A DNA stretch of 5,572 nucleotides, from positions 1-5,572 of the forward strand of contig JANXRU010000306.1 of NCBI GenBank assembly GCA_025356715.1. The letters are read 5' to 3'. The translations under genes were made by a program, and so were the position numbers. Shown here piece after piece: positions 1 through 5,344 of the stretch. The stretch is from Bacteroidota bacterium (GTDB taxonomy: Bacteria; Bacteroidota; Bacteroidia; B-17B0; B-17BO). How positions within the stretch are numbered: the first letter of the stretch is position 1; every line of letters starts with the position of its first letter. The notes under the pieces are model-generated. The model was not told where the DNA came from and did no database searches. It was given only the letters and a program-made list of their open reading frames with translations.

Positions 1-1883
1 AAATAATACATGAACCTGAATTAAGAGTTGTTATTCAAGAAAATCTACCCGAAGATAAACCAGGTTATCAAGTAATTGATAGAATTGAAATTAACAATAA
101 TATTATTTATAATACTTCTTTAGAGTTAAATTCTAATTTAAATTCGATTATTGGAGGTCGCTCAACTGGTAAATCAGTTCTTCTAGCTGCTATTGCTAAA
201 AAACTTAAAACAGACAAGCCTATAATTTTTGAGCGTAATCCTAATTATGATTCATTTGTAAGTCAAATTTCTGATTCTTTAAAAGTTTTTTGGAAAGATG
301 GTGTTGAAGAAAATAATCGTGAAATTGAATATTTTCAACAAGGATATATGTATGAATTAGCAGGGCAAGAAGAAAAATTAAGTACATTAATTCAAGATAT
401 ATTAAAACAAAAAGGAAAAGAAAACATACTCCATATTTATAGTAAAAACACAGCCGAAATAAAAAAGAAAATTACTGATTTGATAAATGATTTTTTTCAA
501 ATTTTAGCAGATATAAAAGAAAAAGAACAGAAATCAAGTGATAAAGGAGATAGAAAAGGTATTGAAGATGAAATCAAACGATTAACTGATGACTTAAATA
601 AACTTAGTGCATCTTCAATAAGTGAAACAGACAAAGAGAAATACACTGAATTAAAACAGTTACTAGAAGCGACTGCTCAATTACGAACTATATCTAATAC
701 AGATATAATTAGCTTGGAATCACTAAAACATACTCAAGTTTTTAAAGATAATATTTCATATGAATTAACGTCAATTTCAAGCATTCAAAAAGAAAAAATT
801 GAAACTATATTTAATACTTTAAAAAGTGAAGTTGAATTAAAATGGCAGAATGCTATTAATAAACTTATTTTAGAAACAAAAAAATCCGAAGAAGAAACAA
901 GTATTGAAGTTAAAAAAATCACTGATGATGAAATATTTGTTAAAGTATCAAAAGCCTACAACGACTCTACTCAATTAGCAGAGTATGAGGGTAAAATAAA
1001 AATTCAAAAAGAAAAATTATTTGAAATAACAACGCTTAGTGAGGAAATTGTAAAATTAAAAGTTCAAAAAGAGGATTTGTTGGGGCGTATTAAAAATGCT
1101 CATTTATCATTTTTGTCAGAAATTAATCAGATTCTGCCACAACTTTCAGTTGAAGTAGATGATTTAAAAATTAATTCAAAAGCTAAGTTTAAAGAGGATT
1201 TATACAAAAATATATTATCATCAGCATTAAATCAAAGGCATTCTGATACTCAAACCTTTATGCTTGGAGTAAATGGTATTTTAAATAACACTTCTATTGA
1301 AACAGATATCTTTTTGATTTTCGATAAATTAATTAATAATGAACTAACTCTTAAAGGAGGGTACACTAATCAAACATTGGCAAGCAATTTATTAAGTGAA
1401 AATTTTTATAAATTGAGTTATGATTTAGAATATGAGGGGGATGATTTCGAGAAAATGTCTGATGGTAAAAAAGCTTTTGTTGTATTAAAACTGTTGCTTG
1501 ACTTTAGCGATAAAAATTGTCCGATATTAATTGATCAACCAGAAGACGACTTAGATAATAGAGCAATATATAATGACTTAGTCCAATATCTTAAGAGAAA
1601 AAAGAAATTGCGTCAAATTATAGTTGCAACTCATAATCCAAATATAGTTGTTGGTGCCGATAGTGAATTAGTTATTGTAGCAAATCAAAACGGTCTAAAC
1701 AATATTAATAAAGAAAATAAAAAATTTCAATATATTTCAGGCAGTTTAGAACATACTTTTAAAAACAATGAAATCTTAGAGGTTTTAGAGTCTAAGGGTG
1801 TAAGAGAGCATGTGTGTGAGATACTAGAGGGCGGCGACATTGCGTTCAGATTAAGAGAGAAAAAATATTCAATTAAGATATAA
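1..1883 (+). CDS. trlF: TrlF-type PHP-associated AAA/ABC-like ATPase, 5'-truncated by window edge
   Basis: The frame is open from the window edge (first full codon at 3), so the first ATG, at 348, is internal; 626 residues are visible. It opens with an IIHEPELRV stretch, which in PHP-ATPase (TrlF-type) proteins links an N-terminal PHP phosphoesterase domain to the ATPase; the PHP domain would lie off the left edge. Walker A is GGRSTGKS (153-176). A long Lys/Glu-rich, probably coiled-coil middle (about 380-1250) follows. The C-terminal ATPase half has an ABC signature-like MSDGKKA (from 1455), Walker B PILIDQPEDDLDN (1521-1559) and an H-loop ATHNPN (His at 1632-1634). This SMC/RecN-like arrangement implies ATP-driven dimerisation, probably on nucleic acid. 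TrlF-type proteins are poorly characterised and often found in accessory regions; a defence role here is inference. The alternative is a generic SMC-like ATPase, but the LIDQPEDDLDN signature fits this family well. Followed by a strong terminator. Confidence 0.85.
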   Translation, partial: IIHEPELRVVIQENLPEDKPGYQVIDRIEINNNIIYNTSLELNSNLNSIIGGRSTGKSVLLAAIAKKLKTDKPIIFERNPNYDSFVSQISDSLKVFWKDGVEENNREIEYFQQGYMYELAGQEEKLSTLIQDILKQKGKENILHIYSKNTAEIKKKITDLINDFFQILADIKEKEQKSSDKGDRKGIEDEIKRLTDDLNKLSASSISETDKEKYTELKQLLEATAQLRTISNTDIISLESLKHTQVFKDNISYELTSISSIQKEKIETIFNTLKSEVELKWQNAINKLILETKKSEEETSIEVKKITDDEIFVKVSKAYNDSTQLAEYEGKIKIQKEKLFEITTLSEEIVKLKVQKEDLLGRIKNAHLSFLSEINQILPQLSVEVDDLKINSKAKFKEDLYKNILSSALNQRHSDTQTFMLGVNGILNNTSIETDIFLIFDKLINNELTLKGGYTNQTLASNLLSENFYKLSYDLEYEGDDFEKMSDGKKAFVVLKLLLDFSDKNCPILIDQPEDDLDNRAIYNDLVQYLKRKKKLRQIIVATHNPNIVVGADSELVIVANQNGLNNINKENKKFQYISGSLEHTFKNNEILEVLESKGVREHVCEILEGGDIAFRLREKKYSIKI

Positions 1884-1898
1884 TAATATTCATAATAC

Positions 1899-1932
1899 AA
1901 AAAACGCCATACTTCTAGGTATGGCGTTTTTT
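1899..1932. terminator. Bidirectional intrinsic terminator between convergent genes
   Basis: A perfect 14-bp inverted repeat (arms 1899-1912 and 1919-1932, loop TTCTAG) has the core CGCCATAC flanked by six A on the left and six T on the right. Each strand's transcript therefore forms a hairpin followed by a U run. It lies 15 bp after the ATPase stop codon and about 60 bp after the toxin-candidate stop codon on the other strand, so it can end both convergent transcripts. Confidence 0.92.
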
Positions 1933-1966
1933 AATCTCACACTTCCAAATGGCAAGTAAAACAAAG

Positions 1967-1993
1967 AACTATTTGTTCGCAAACAAACAAGTT
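1967..1993 (-). other. Weak imperfect hairpin just after the toxin-candidate stop codon
   Basis: Four outer pairs (1967-1970 with 1990-1993) and six inner pairs (1972-1977 with 1982-1987) surround a CGCA loop, with a small internal bulge. It touches the stop codon of the minus-strand gene. The stem is AT-rich and has no clear following T run on the minus strand, so it may protect the mRNA 3' end or be incidental; the terminator at 1899-1932 is the more convincing end point. Confidence 0.3.
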
Positions 1994-2583
1994 TAAAAAA
2001 ATGCTTCTTCTCGATAATGGTCGGGATATACTATTTTATAATTTCTTATTCCAAGTCCATTCTTTTTATAAATGCATATCTGAATAGGAGGATTTAAATC
2101 TAAATATGGTGCGTGAAAAGCATCCTTTACCTCAAATAACAAACGATAAATAAGATCTTTATTAGTTATTTTTTCAGCGTTAATGGAATTAATACCATGT
2201 ACTCGAATTGCCTCATAATCGAAAATTTTAAGAGTATCTTTCATGTACGAAATAACTCTAGCAACCGTTGTCTTATTAGTAAAGAGTTTTTCCTCTTTCA
2301 TTCTGTTGACAACAACTTTAAAGTCTTCGATATCTTGCGGTTCACCAACTAAATCCAATACTTTATATTCGTGAAAATCACAAAATGCTTCGCATATTAT
2401 ACAGTTCCCTTTGTATCTGTGACTTCCCCACCATTTAGCAATATCAAAAAAATGATCCCAATAATAATAACCAGTGCCAAGCCAGGTGTTATCCCAACGG
2501 CACGGAAATGGTCCATGGTTTTCCACATAATCGGGATTGTCTCTGTCTTCCAGAGTTTGATATAACTTCTTAGGAGGTTTCAA
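1993..2583 (-). CDS. Putative ADP-ribosyltransferase-fold toxin of a toxin-antitoxin-chaperone operon
   Basis: 196 residues, last gene of the three-gene operon. The layout resembles ADP-ribosyltransferase-like proteins of the DUF3990 kind: an N-terminal KLYQT strand (residues 6-10, where such proteins have LYHG), a central WLGTGYYYWDHFFDIAKWWG (34-53, compare DFGkGFYlT....A..WA), a FDYEAIRV segment (121-128) and a late IQICIY strand (167-172, where such proteins have DQISF). Such enzymes transfer ADP-ribose from NAD+ to protein or nucleic acid; the substrate here cannot be inferred. The first-motif His is Gln9 and the late acidic position looks like Gln168, so the catalytic set is uncertain. 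Three cysteines cluster at 61, 64 and 68. No signal peptide or membrane segment is visible, so it is probably cytosolic. The start must be TTG at 2583: an in-frame TAG lies eight codons earlier and no ATG occurs until about residue 95. The gene follows the chaperone by 21 bp in the same frame. Gene confidence is high; the toxin and fold assignments are inference. Confidence 0.72.
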   Translation of the reverse strand: MKPPKKLYQTLEDRDNPDYVENHGPFPCRWDNTWLGTGYYYWDHFFDIAKWWGSHRYKGNCIICEAFCDFHEYKVLDLVGEPQDIEDFKVVVNRMKEEKLFTNKTTVARVISYMKDTLKIFDYEAIRVHGINSINAEKITNKDLIYRLLFEVKDAFHAPYLDLNPPIQICIYKKNGLGIRNYKIVYPDHYREEAFF

Positions 2584-2604
2584 AAATAAATGGATTAAAA
2601 ACTA

Positions 2605-3015
2605 CTATTGTGTTTTAGTGTTTTGCTTCAAAGGAAGTTCAAGCGAACTTAAATTTAAAGTAGGCAATATAATTGGTTGGATATTACATTGCAAAGTAAC
2701 GCTACTAATAAACGCTCTAATGAATGGAAAAACAATAGCTATACTGTTTTTATAAAAATAAGTTGGTATTTCCTCTAAAGAATTCACCTCCATTAATTTG
2801 AAATTAGCAACACAAGTAATTTGTACAAAAGGTAATTCTTGTCCCTTTTTCTCATCAAAAGCAGTAACTACAAATTTTAAATCATATTCTGATTTTTCTT
2901 TATAGTAAACTCCTTCAGGAGAAAAATCTATACTAATATCTGCTGGCAAATTTGCAGTTTCAATTAAAACTTTTTCAAATTTATAATTAGTTAAAGAAAA
3001 TGAGGCTTTATTCAT
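2605..3015 (-). CDS. SecB-like chaperone of a toxin-antitoxin-chaperone (TAC) operon
   Basis: 136 residues, slightly shorter than housekeeping SecB (about 155). The N-terminal half alternates in strand-like fashion (ISIDFSPEGVYY, DLKFVVTAFDEK, PFVQITCVANFKLMEV). The C-terminal half carries the clearest family signature, IVFPFIRAFISSVT (94-107) then IQPIILPTLNLSSL (112-125), matching the SecB pattern of FPY-R-x-I-S followed by a P-x-L/N-F stretch. SecB binds unfolded, aggregation-prone polypeptides as a tetramer. In TAC systems a dedicated SecB-like copy protects the antitoxin, and the position between a small upstream gene and a toxin-like downstream gene fits that role better than protein export. 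Its ATG overlaps the upstream stop codon (ATGA, 3015-3012), implying translational coupling; no Shine-Dalgarno is seen. It ends in tandem TAG codons. SecB-like membership is strongly supported; the TAC role is inferred from context. Confidence 0.82.
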   Translation of the reverse strand: MNKASFSLTNYKFEKVLIETANLPADISIDFSPEGVYYKEKSEYDLKFVVTAFDEKKGQELPFVQITCVANFKLMEVNSLEEIPTYFYKNSIAIVFPFIRAFISSVTLQCNIQPIILPTLNLSSLELPLKQNTKTQ

Positions 3016-3257
3016 GCTGGTAAATTTAAATAAAAAAACCCGGAAAATTCCGGGTTTTCTATTATTAAGTTGTAAAGTTTCTTTCGCTCAAAGTCATCCT
3101 GCTTTGGTATCTTGAAGTATGTTTCAAGATGTTCAATCAGTTCGTGAATTGTTGGACCAACTTTGTCATACTCCTCTGTTTCTGCCCAATCTTTTAGAAT
3201 TTGCTCTCTAGGTGTATTTTTAAAATACGCATCTAGTTTTTCTAACATTTTACTCAT
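3012..3257 (-). CDS. Small protein, candidate antitoxin with aromatic C-terminal chaperone-addiction tail
   Basis: 81 residues, first gene of the operon. It begins MSKMLEKLDAYFKNTPREQI, followed by an acidic helical stretch and DKVGPTIHELIEHLETYF (31-48). I recall similar small proteins with a D-K-V-G-P-T core in Bacteroidota but no assigned function. The last twelve residues (EFSGFFYLNLPA) are hydrophobic and aromatic, unlike the charged body, as expected for a segment a SecB-like chaperone would bind. No helix-turn-helix is evident, so any autoregulation would need another mechanism. The start at 3257 is supported by AAAGGA seven bases upstream; a second ATG lies at codon 4. The stop overlaps the chaperone start by ATGA. 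The antitoxin role is inferred from position, size and tail; it might instead be an adaptor or the chaperone's client. A terminator-like hairpin is embedded in its 3' end. Confidence 0.7.
   Translation of the reverse strand: MSKMLEKLDAYFKNTPREQILKDWAETEEYDKVGPTIHELIEHLETYFKIPKQDDFERKKLYNLIIENPEFSGFFYLNLPA
3032..3058 (-). terminator. Intrinsic terminator-like hairpin inside the antitoxin-candidate coding end (possible attenuator)
   Basis: Arms AAAACCCGGAA (3035-3045) and TTCCGGGTTTT (3048-3058) pair over 11 bp. In the minus-strand transcript the hairpin is followed by a run of seven T (3038-3032) that overlaps its distal arm, the normal form of a rho-independent terminator. It lies within the codons for ENPEFSGFF, before the stop at 3014-3012 and upstream of chaperone and toxin genes. 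RNA ending there would lack the antitoxin stop codon. A translating ribosome would melt the stem, so this could act as translation-dependent attenuation; that is inference. Confidence 0.6.
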
Positions 3258-3264
3258 AATTCTA

Positions 3265-3270
3265 TCCTTT
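3265..3270 (-). promoter_or_regulatory. Shine-Dalgarno sequence of the antitoxin candidate
   Basis: The minus strand reads AAAGGA with seven bases to the ATG at 3257, a well-placed ribosome binding site. The other genes of this operon lack one, so the first gene should be translated best. Confidence 0.6.
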
Positions 3271-3338
3271 CTTTATTTAAAATCAATTTAAAACTGCCAC
3301 TTACGTTCAATAAACAATTCTAAGTAAGACTCGAAATC

Positions 3339-3387
3339 TTGTACAAAGGTACAATATTTTCCGAAATATATAAAATTGTACACAATT
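3339..3387. promoter_or_regulatory. Inverted repeats with TTGTAC half-sites overlapping the promoter (candidate operator)
   Basis: TTGTAC-AAAG-GTACAA (3339-3354) is a perfect 6-bp inverted repeat that covers the -7 box. A second inverted repeat, AATTGT-AC-ACAATT (3374-3387), carries another TTGTAC about one -7/-33 interval upstream. Paired symmetric sites over a promoter suggest a dimeric repressor, possibly one encoded elsewhere because no gene here shows an obvious DNA-binding domain. AT-rich DNA yields such repeats by chance fairly often. Confidence 0.35.
3344..3351 (-). promoter_or_regulatory. Bacteroidota-type -7 promoter element for the TAC operon
   Basis: The minus strand reads TACCTTTG, a full match to the Bacteroidota -7 consensus TAnnTTTG, about 90 bp upstream of the first start codon. 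A start point near 3338 would give an 80-base leader. No clear TTG -33 element lies at the usual 19-21 bp spacing (the bases there are TTTTATA), so the promoter may be weak or assisted. Confidence 0.5.
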
Positions 3388-3588
3388 CCCAAAAAAAATC
3401 TACTTTATTCTCCAATTTAACTTACAATTCACTATAGATTCACGTTTTAAGAAGCTATTTAATAATATATCTACCTTGTAGTACTGACATCATTTTAGCA
3501 ATATTCATTCCATAATGATTTTTGTGGTCAAAAGTGACATGTAAATATCGTTAAAAATCATAAAAGGTAAAGTGGTGTTCCCCCCGCT

Positions 3589-3611
3589 ACGCTGCATTTG
3601 TAATGCTGCGT
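3589..3611. repeat. GC-rich palindromic hairpin downstream of the 162-aa gene
   Basis: ACGC-T-GCATT (3589-3598) pairs with AATGC-T-GCGT (3602-3611) around a TGT loop, with one central mismatch. It begins one base after the stop codon of the minus-strand gene, preceded on the plus strand by a C6 run. On the minus strand it is followed by GTAGCGGGGGG, not a T run, so it is not a classical terminator for that gene; on the plus strand only TTTT follows. It may be a 3'-end stabiliser or one copy of an interspersed palindromic repeat. Confidence 0.45.
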
Positions 3612-3612
3612 T

Positions 3613-4101
3613 TTAAAACAATCCCCATTCGTCCTCAAAATCTTCCTTATCCATTTCCTTTATTTCTTTAGCCCATTGCTTAAATAACTGCTGAAACTCC
3701 TCCATTTCAGCTCTAAAAACAGATATATGCCCTTTATCAAAACAGTTTAATGAGTTGAGCGTATGTGATGCCAAAAGCAAATAATCCGCATGTTCTCGTA
3801 TTATTGAAGCATTTTGCATACATACCAAATAACTACCCGAGCGTAACGCTGAGTAAAGTTTTACTTTAATCATATTAAAACTCTCTGTTATCATTTCAAT
3901 ATTACCTATTACTAGGTCATCTTCTCTTTTAGGGTATTTTAGTAACACTAATAAAGTATTTGCTATTTCCATATTATGCAAAGCCAACGGATGTTGTCTT
4001 GCTTTCTTATGGCGGTTTTCTATTTCCCTTCTTTGTTCACCATCTGGCAAATCTTCTGCATCCATTCCACTATCATCATCTTCATTATCGTAATAAGCCA
4101 T
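3613..4101 (-). CDS. Conserved-looking acidic helical protein of unknown function
   Basis: 162 residues, not assigned to a family. The N-terminus is strongly acidic and probably disordered (1-22), followed by a basic patch (RHKKARQHP, 30-38). A long helical body (38-150) begins HPLALHNMEIANTLLVLL and continues with helices around 64-90, 90-118 and 124-150. The C-terminus is again acidic (DKEDFEDEWGLF). The HPL-x-x-x-x-MEI start and A/S-I-I-R-E/K-x-A helix resemble small Bacteroidota hypothetical proteins I recall without known function. It follows the SRAP gene by 11 bp with no room for a promoter, so it is probably co-transcribed. The acidic ends could mimic DNA or bind a basic partner, but that is speculation. 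No signal peptide or membrane segment is visible. The ATG at 4101 has no Shine-Dalgarno. Confidence 0.75.
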   Translation of the reverse strand: MAYYDNEDDDSGMDAEDLPDGEQRREIENRHKKARQHPLALHNMEIANTLLVLLKYPKREDDLVIGNIEMITESFNMIKVKLYSALRSGSYLVCMQNASIIREHADYLLLASHTLNSLNCFDKGHISVFRAEMEEFQQLFKQWAKEIKEMDKEDFEDEWGLF

Positions 4102-4112
4102 ATTTTATATTT

Positions 4113-4850
4113 TTAAGAATCTAAACTATCAATAAACGCTAATTCGGGGTATTCAAATGCCAATTGCACCTCAGCTGTATCAGGGTTTTTATTTTTATTG
4201 GTAATAAGTTTTGAAATAGTGTGTGCCTCCAACTCCCCTTCGGCAAGTGGTTTCATAAGGTCAATTATTTCATTGTCTTTTAAATTTACATTTAGCCAGT
4301 CACGTTCCGTGCCTTTTTGTAATATAAAGGGCATTCGCATTTTGGCGTTATGTATTTTACCCATCAATTCATTGGCAGGTGTTGTAATAATTGAAAATGT
4401 TTTTGTTTTTTTGCCTGTTTGCTTATTTACCCAATCATTAAAAATCCCACCCATGGCAAATACATCACTATCCTTGTATTTTATAAAATACGGATATTTT
4501 TGTTTGCCTATGGTTCGCCATTCATAAAAGCCATCCACTATAACCAAACATCTTTTTTCTCTAATCGAATTTTTAAATGAGGGTAATGTAAAAACAGTTT
4601 CACTTTTGGCGTTCAATGTTTTTAACTGCATATCTTTTGCATCCAAATCGGTTTTACAAAAATCGGGTATTAAGCCCCAATTAAAAGCGGTAATCAATTC
4701 GGGTTGCAATGTGCTTATGATAGGCACTAAAGGTTGCGTAAAACCCGATACATAATAATTTGATGGTACAGTAACAGCAGGGTCAATTTTTGCTTTAAAT
4801 TGCTTCTCTGTTTCTTTACTTACTTTTTTGGTTGATACGTTATAGCACAT
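4113..4850 (-). CDS. yedK: SRAP-domain abasic-site DNA-protein crosslinking protein (YedK/HMCES family)
   Basis: 245 residues, close to the usual 220-250. SRAP proteins bind abasic sites in single-stranded DNA and form a thiazolidine crosslink through Cys2 once Met1 is removed, shielding the lesion. All catalytic positions are present: Cys2 in the MCYN start, Asn80 in TLNAKSE, Glu110 in VDGFYEW and His167 in MGKIHNAKMRMPFIL. The FNWGLIPDF segment (56-64) is also typical. The His loop carries three residues more than the short HDRMP form of E. coli YedK, which I believe is common in Bacteroidota versions. The MCYN start fixes ATG 4850 as the true start, because Cys must be residue 2. The gene lies 27 bp after the dnaE 3' end on the same strand and 11 bp before the 162-aa gene, consistent with a DNA-damage tolerance operon that is likely SOS-linked; no LexA box was identified because the operon's own promoter is not in the window. 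Confidence 0.95.
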   Translation of the reverse strand: MCYNVSTKKVSKETEKQFKAKIDPAVTVPSNYYVSGFTQPLVPIISTLQPELITAFNWGLIPDFCKTDLDAKDMQLKTLNAKSETVFTLPSFKNSIREKRCLVIVDGFYEWRTIGKQKYPYFIKYKDSDVFAMGGIFNDWVNKQTGKKTKTFSIITTPANELMGKIHNAKMRMPFILQKGTERDWLNVNLKDNEIIDLMKPLAEGELEAHTISKLITNKNKNPDTAEVQLAFEYPELAFIDSLDS

Positions 4851-4877
4851 ATTTTTTAATCTGTATAAATATAAGGT

Positions 4878-5090
4878 TTAACTAAATCTTTTATCCTGTT
4901 CTATATCCAACTTTGCCATTTTTTCAACTTCAATACTCGGTACTCCAAATTCCTCAACTACTTTGCCCAACATCAAATACACACCCCAGCCCTTAAACGG
5001 ATAAGCTTTTAAACTTGGCGGAAAATGTGTTGTATCAAAGTAATTACCTTCACTATCTAAAAATGTATCAAGAAAATATTCTACCCTTGA
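4878..5090 (-). pseudogene. dnaE: C-terminal fragment of DnaE-type DNA polymerase III alpha subunit, interrupted at 5'
   Basis: About 70 codons are readable to a TAA at 4880-4878. The segment FDTTHFPPSLKAYPFKGWG, then YLMLGKVVEEFG and PSIEVEKMAKL, matches the extreme C-terminus of Bacteroidota DnaE proteins (pattern FDT-x-HFP, YPF-G-G, VEEF-x-P, KM). Upstream, the frame meets a stop at 5099-5097 and the sequence stops resembling DnaE at about 5090, so more than 900 expected residues are absent. The downstream SRAP gene suggests an error-prone (DnaE2-like) copy in a mutagenesis/repair operon, but this fragment alone cannot separate DnaE2 from the replicative DnaE. It may be a true pseudogene made by rearrangement or an intact gene cut by a misassembly. 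Confidence 0.75.
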
Positions 5091-5100
5091 CGGAAATCAC
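5080..5100. other. Breakpoint joining two unrelated gene fragments
   Basis: Left of about 5090 the minus strand encodes DnaE C-terminal sequence; right of it the plus strand encodes the end of a different protein. Both genes lose their 5' parts at the same point, and no insertion-sequence end or target duplication is visible. An inversion or deletion junction, or a chimeric assembly, would explain this. Confidence 0.6.
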
Positions 5101-5289
5101 AACAGCAAAACTCAGTGGACTTTCAATGGAGCAAAAAACCTTCTTGAGGAATTAGAAACAAATGACAAAGGGCAAATACTGAATCAAATATTTGTCAAGT
5201 ACGACGACGACGGATTGCCAATTGAGAGATATGAATATTTAGGTCAAGCTTCAATAAGACTTCTTCGCTATGAGTATTTATATTATTAA
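5089..5289 (+). pseudogene. C-terminal fragment of an unidentified plus-strand protein
   Basis: About 66 codons read from the breakpoint (DGNHNSKTQWTFNGAKNLLE and onward) to a TAA at 5287-5289. The frame remains open leftwards to a stop at 5041-5043, but the part left of about 5089 is antisense to DnaE, and no in-frame ATG exists, so the true start is missing. The late part has a strand-rich pattern, FVKYDDDGLPIERYEYL then RYEYLYY, as in C-termini with tyrosine-rich D-x-x-G-x-x-x-E-Y-Y units found in some Bacteroidota secreted or repeat-containing proteins; no family is assigned. Codons such as GAC GAC GAC GGA make it visibly more GC-rich than its neighbours, suggesting a different origin. 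Confidence 0.5.
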
Positions 5290-5344
5290 ACTGTGTGCAG
5301 CGCCCAGACACCTAATTGTATAGAAAACATCCAAAAGCGATAAA

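Larger units (their letters stand above)
3258..3612. other. Intergenic region between the TAC operon and the SRAP operon
   Basis: 355 bases without a supportable gene. The left part holds the TAC leader, -7 box and inverted repeats. About 3390-3575 is featureless AT-rich DNA, with only a small GTCA-AAAG-TGAC inverted repeat near 3528. The right end turns GC-rich (a CCCCCCGC run near 3580) and contains a hairpin at 3589-3611. No RNA gene or transposase remnant was recognised. Confidence 0.6.

Noticed and set aside
348..1883. ATG at 348 as the start of the ATPase gene
   Set aside because: The same frame is open upstream to the window edge and contains the Walker A motif at 153-176 and the post-PHP linker, so the ATG is internal.
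2371..2565. 64-codon plus-strand open frame
   Set aside because: It lies entirely antisense to the toxin candidate and its translation shows no domain pattern; the minus-strand protein is far more convincing.
2605..3015. Housekeeping SecB for protein export
   Set aside because: The short length, divergence from classical SecB and operon position between a small protein and a toxin-like gene fit a dedicated TAC chaperone better.
3589..3611. Standard intrinsic terminator for the SRAP operon
   Set aside because: On the minus strand the hairpin is followed by GTAGCGGGGGG, not a T run, and it has a central mismatch, so it was reported as a palindrome instead.
4198..4527. 109-codon plus-strand open frame
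   Set aside because: It is antisense to the SRAP gene, whose catalytic residues are all conserved.
5290..5330. Integron attC-like recombination site in the GC-rich flank
   Set aside because: No convincing pair of RYYYAAC/GTTRRRY core sites and no long imperfect palindrome could be laid out.
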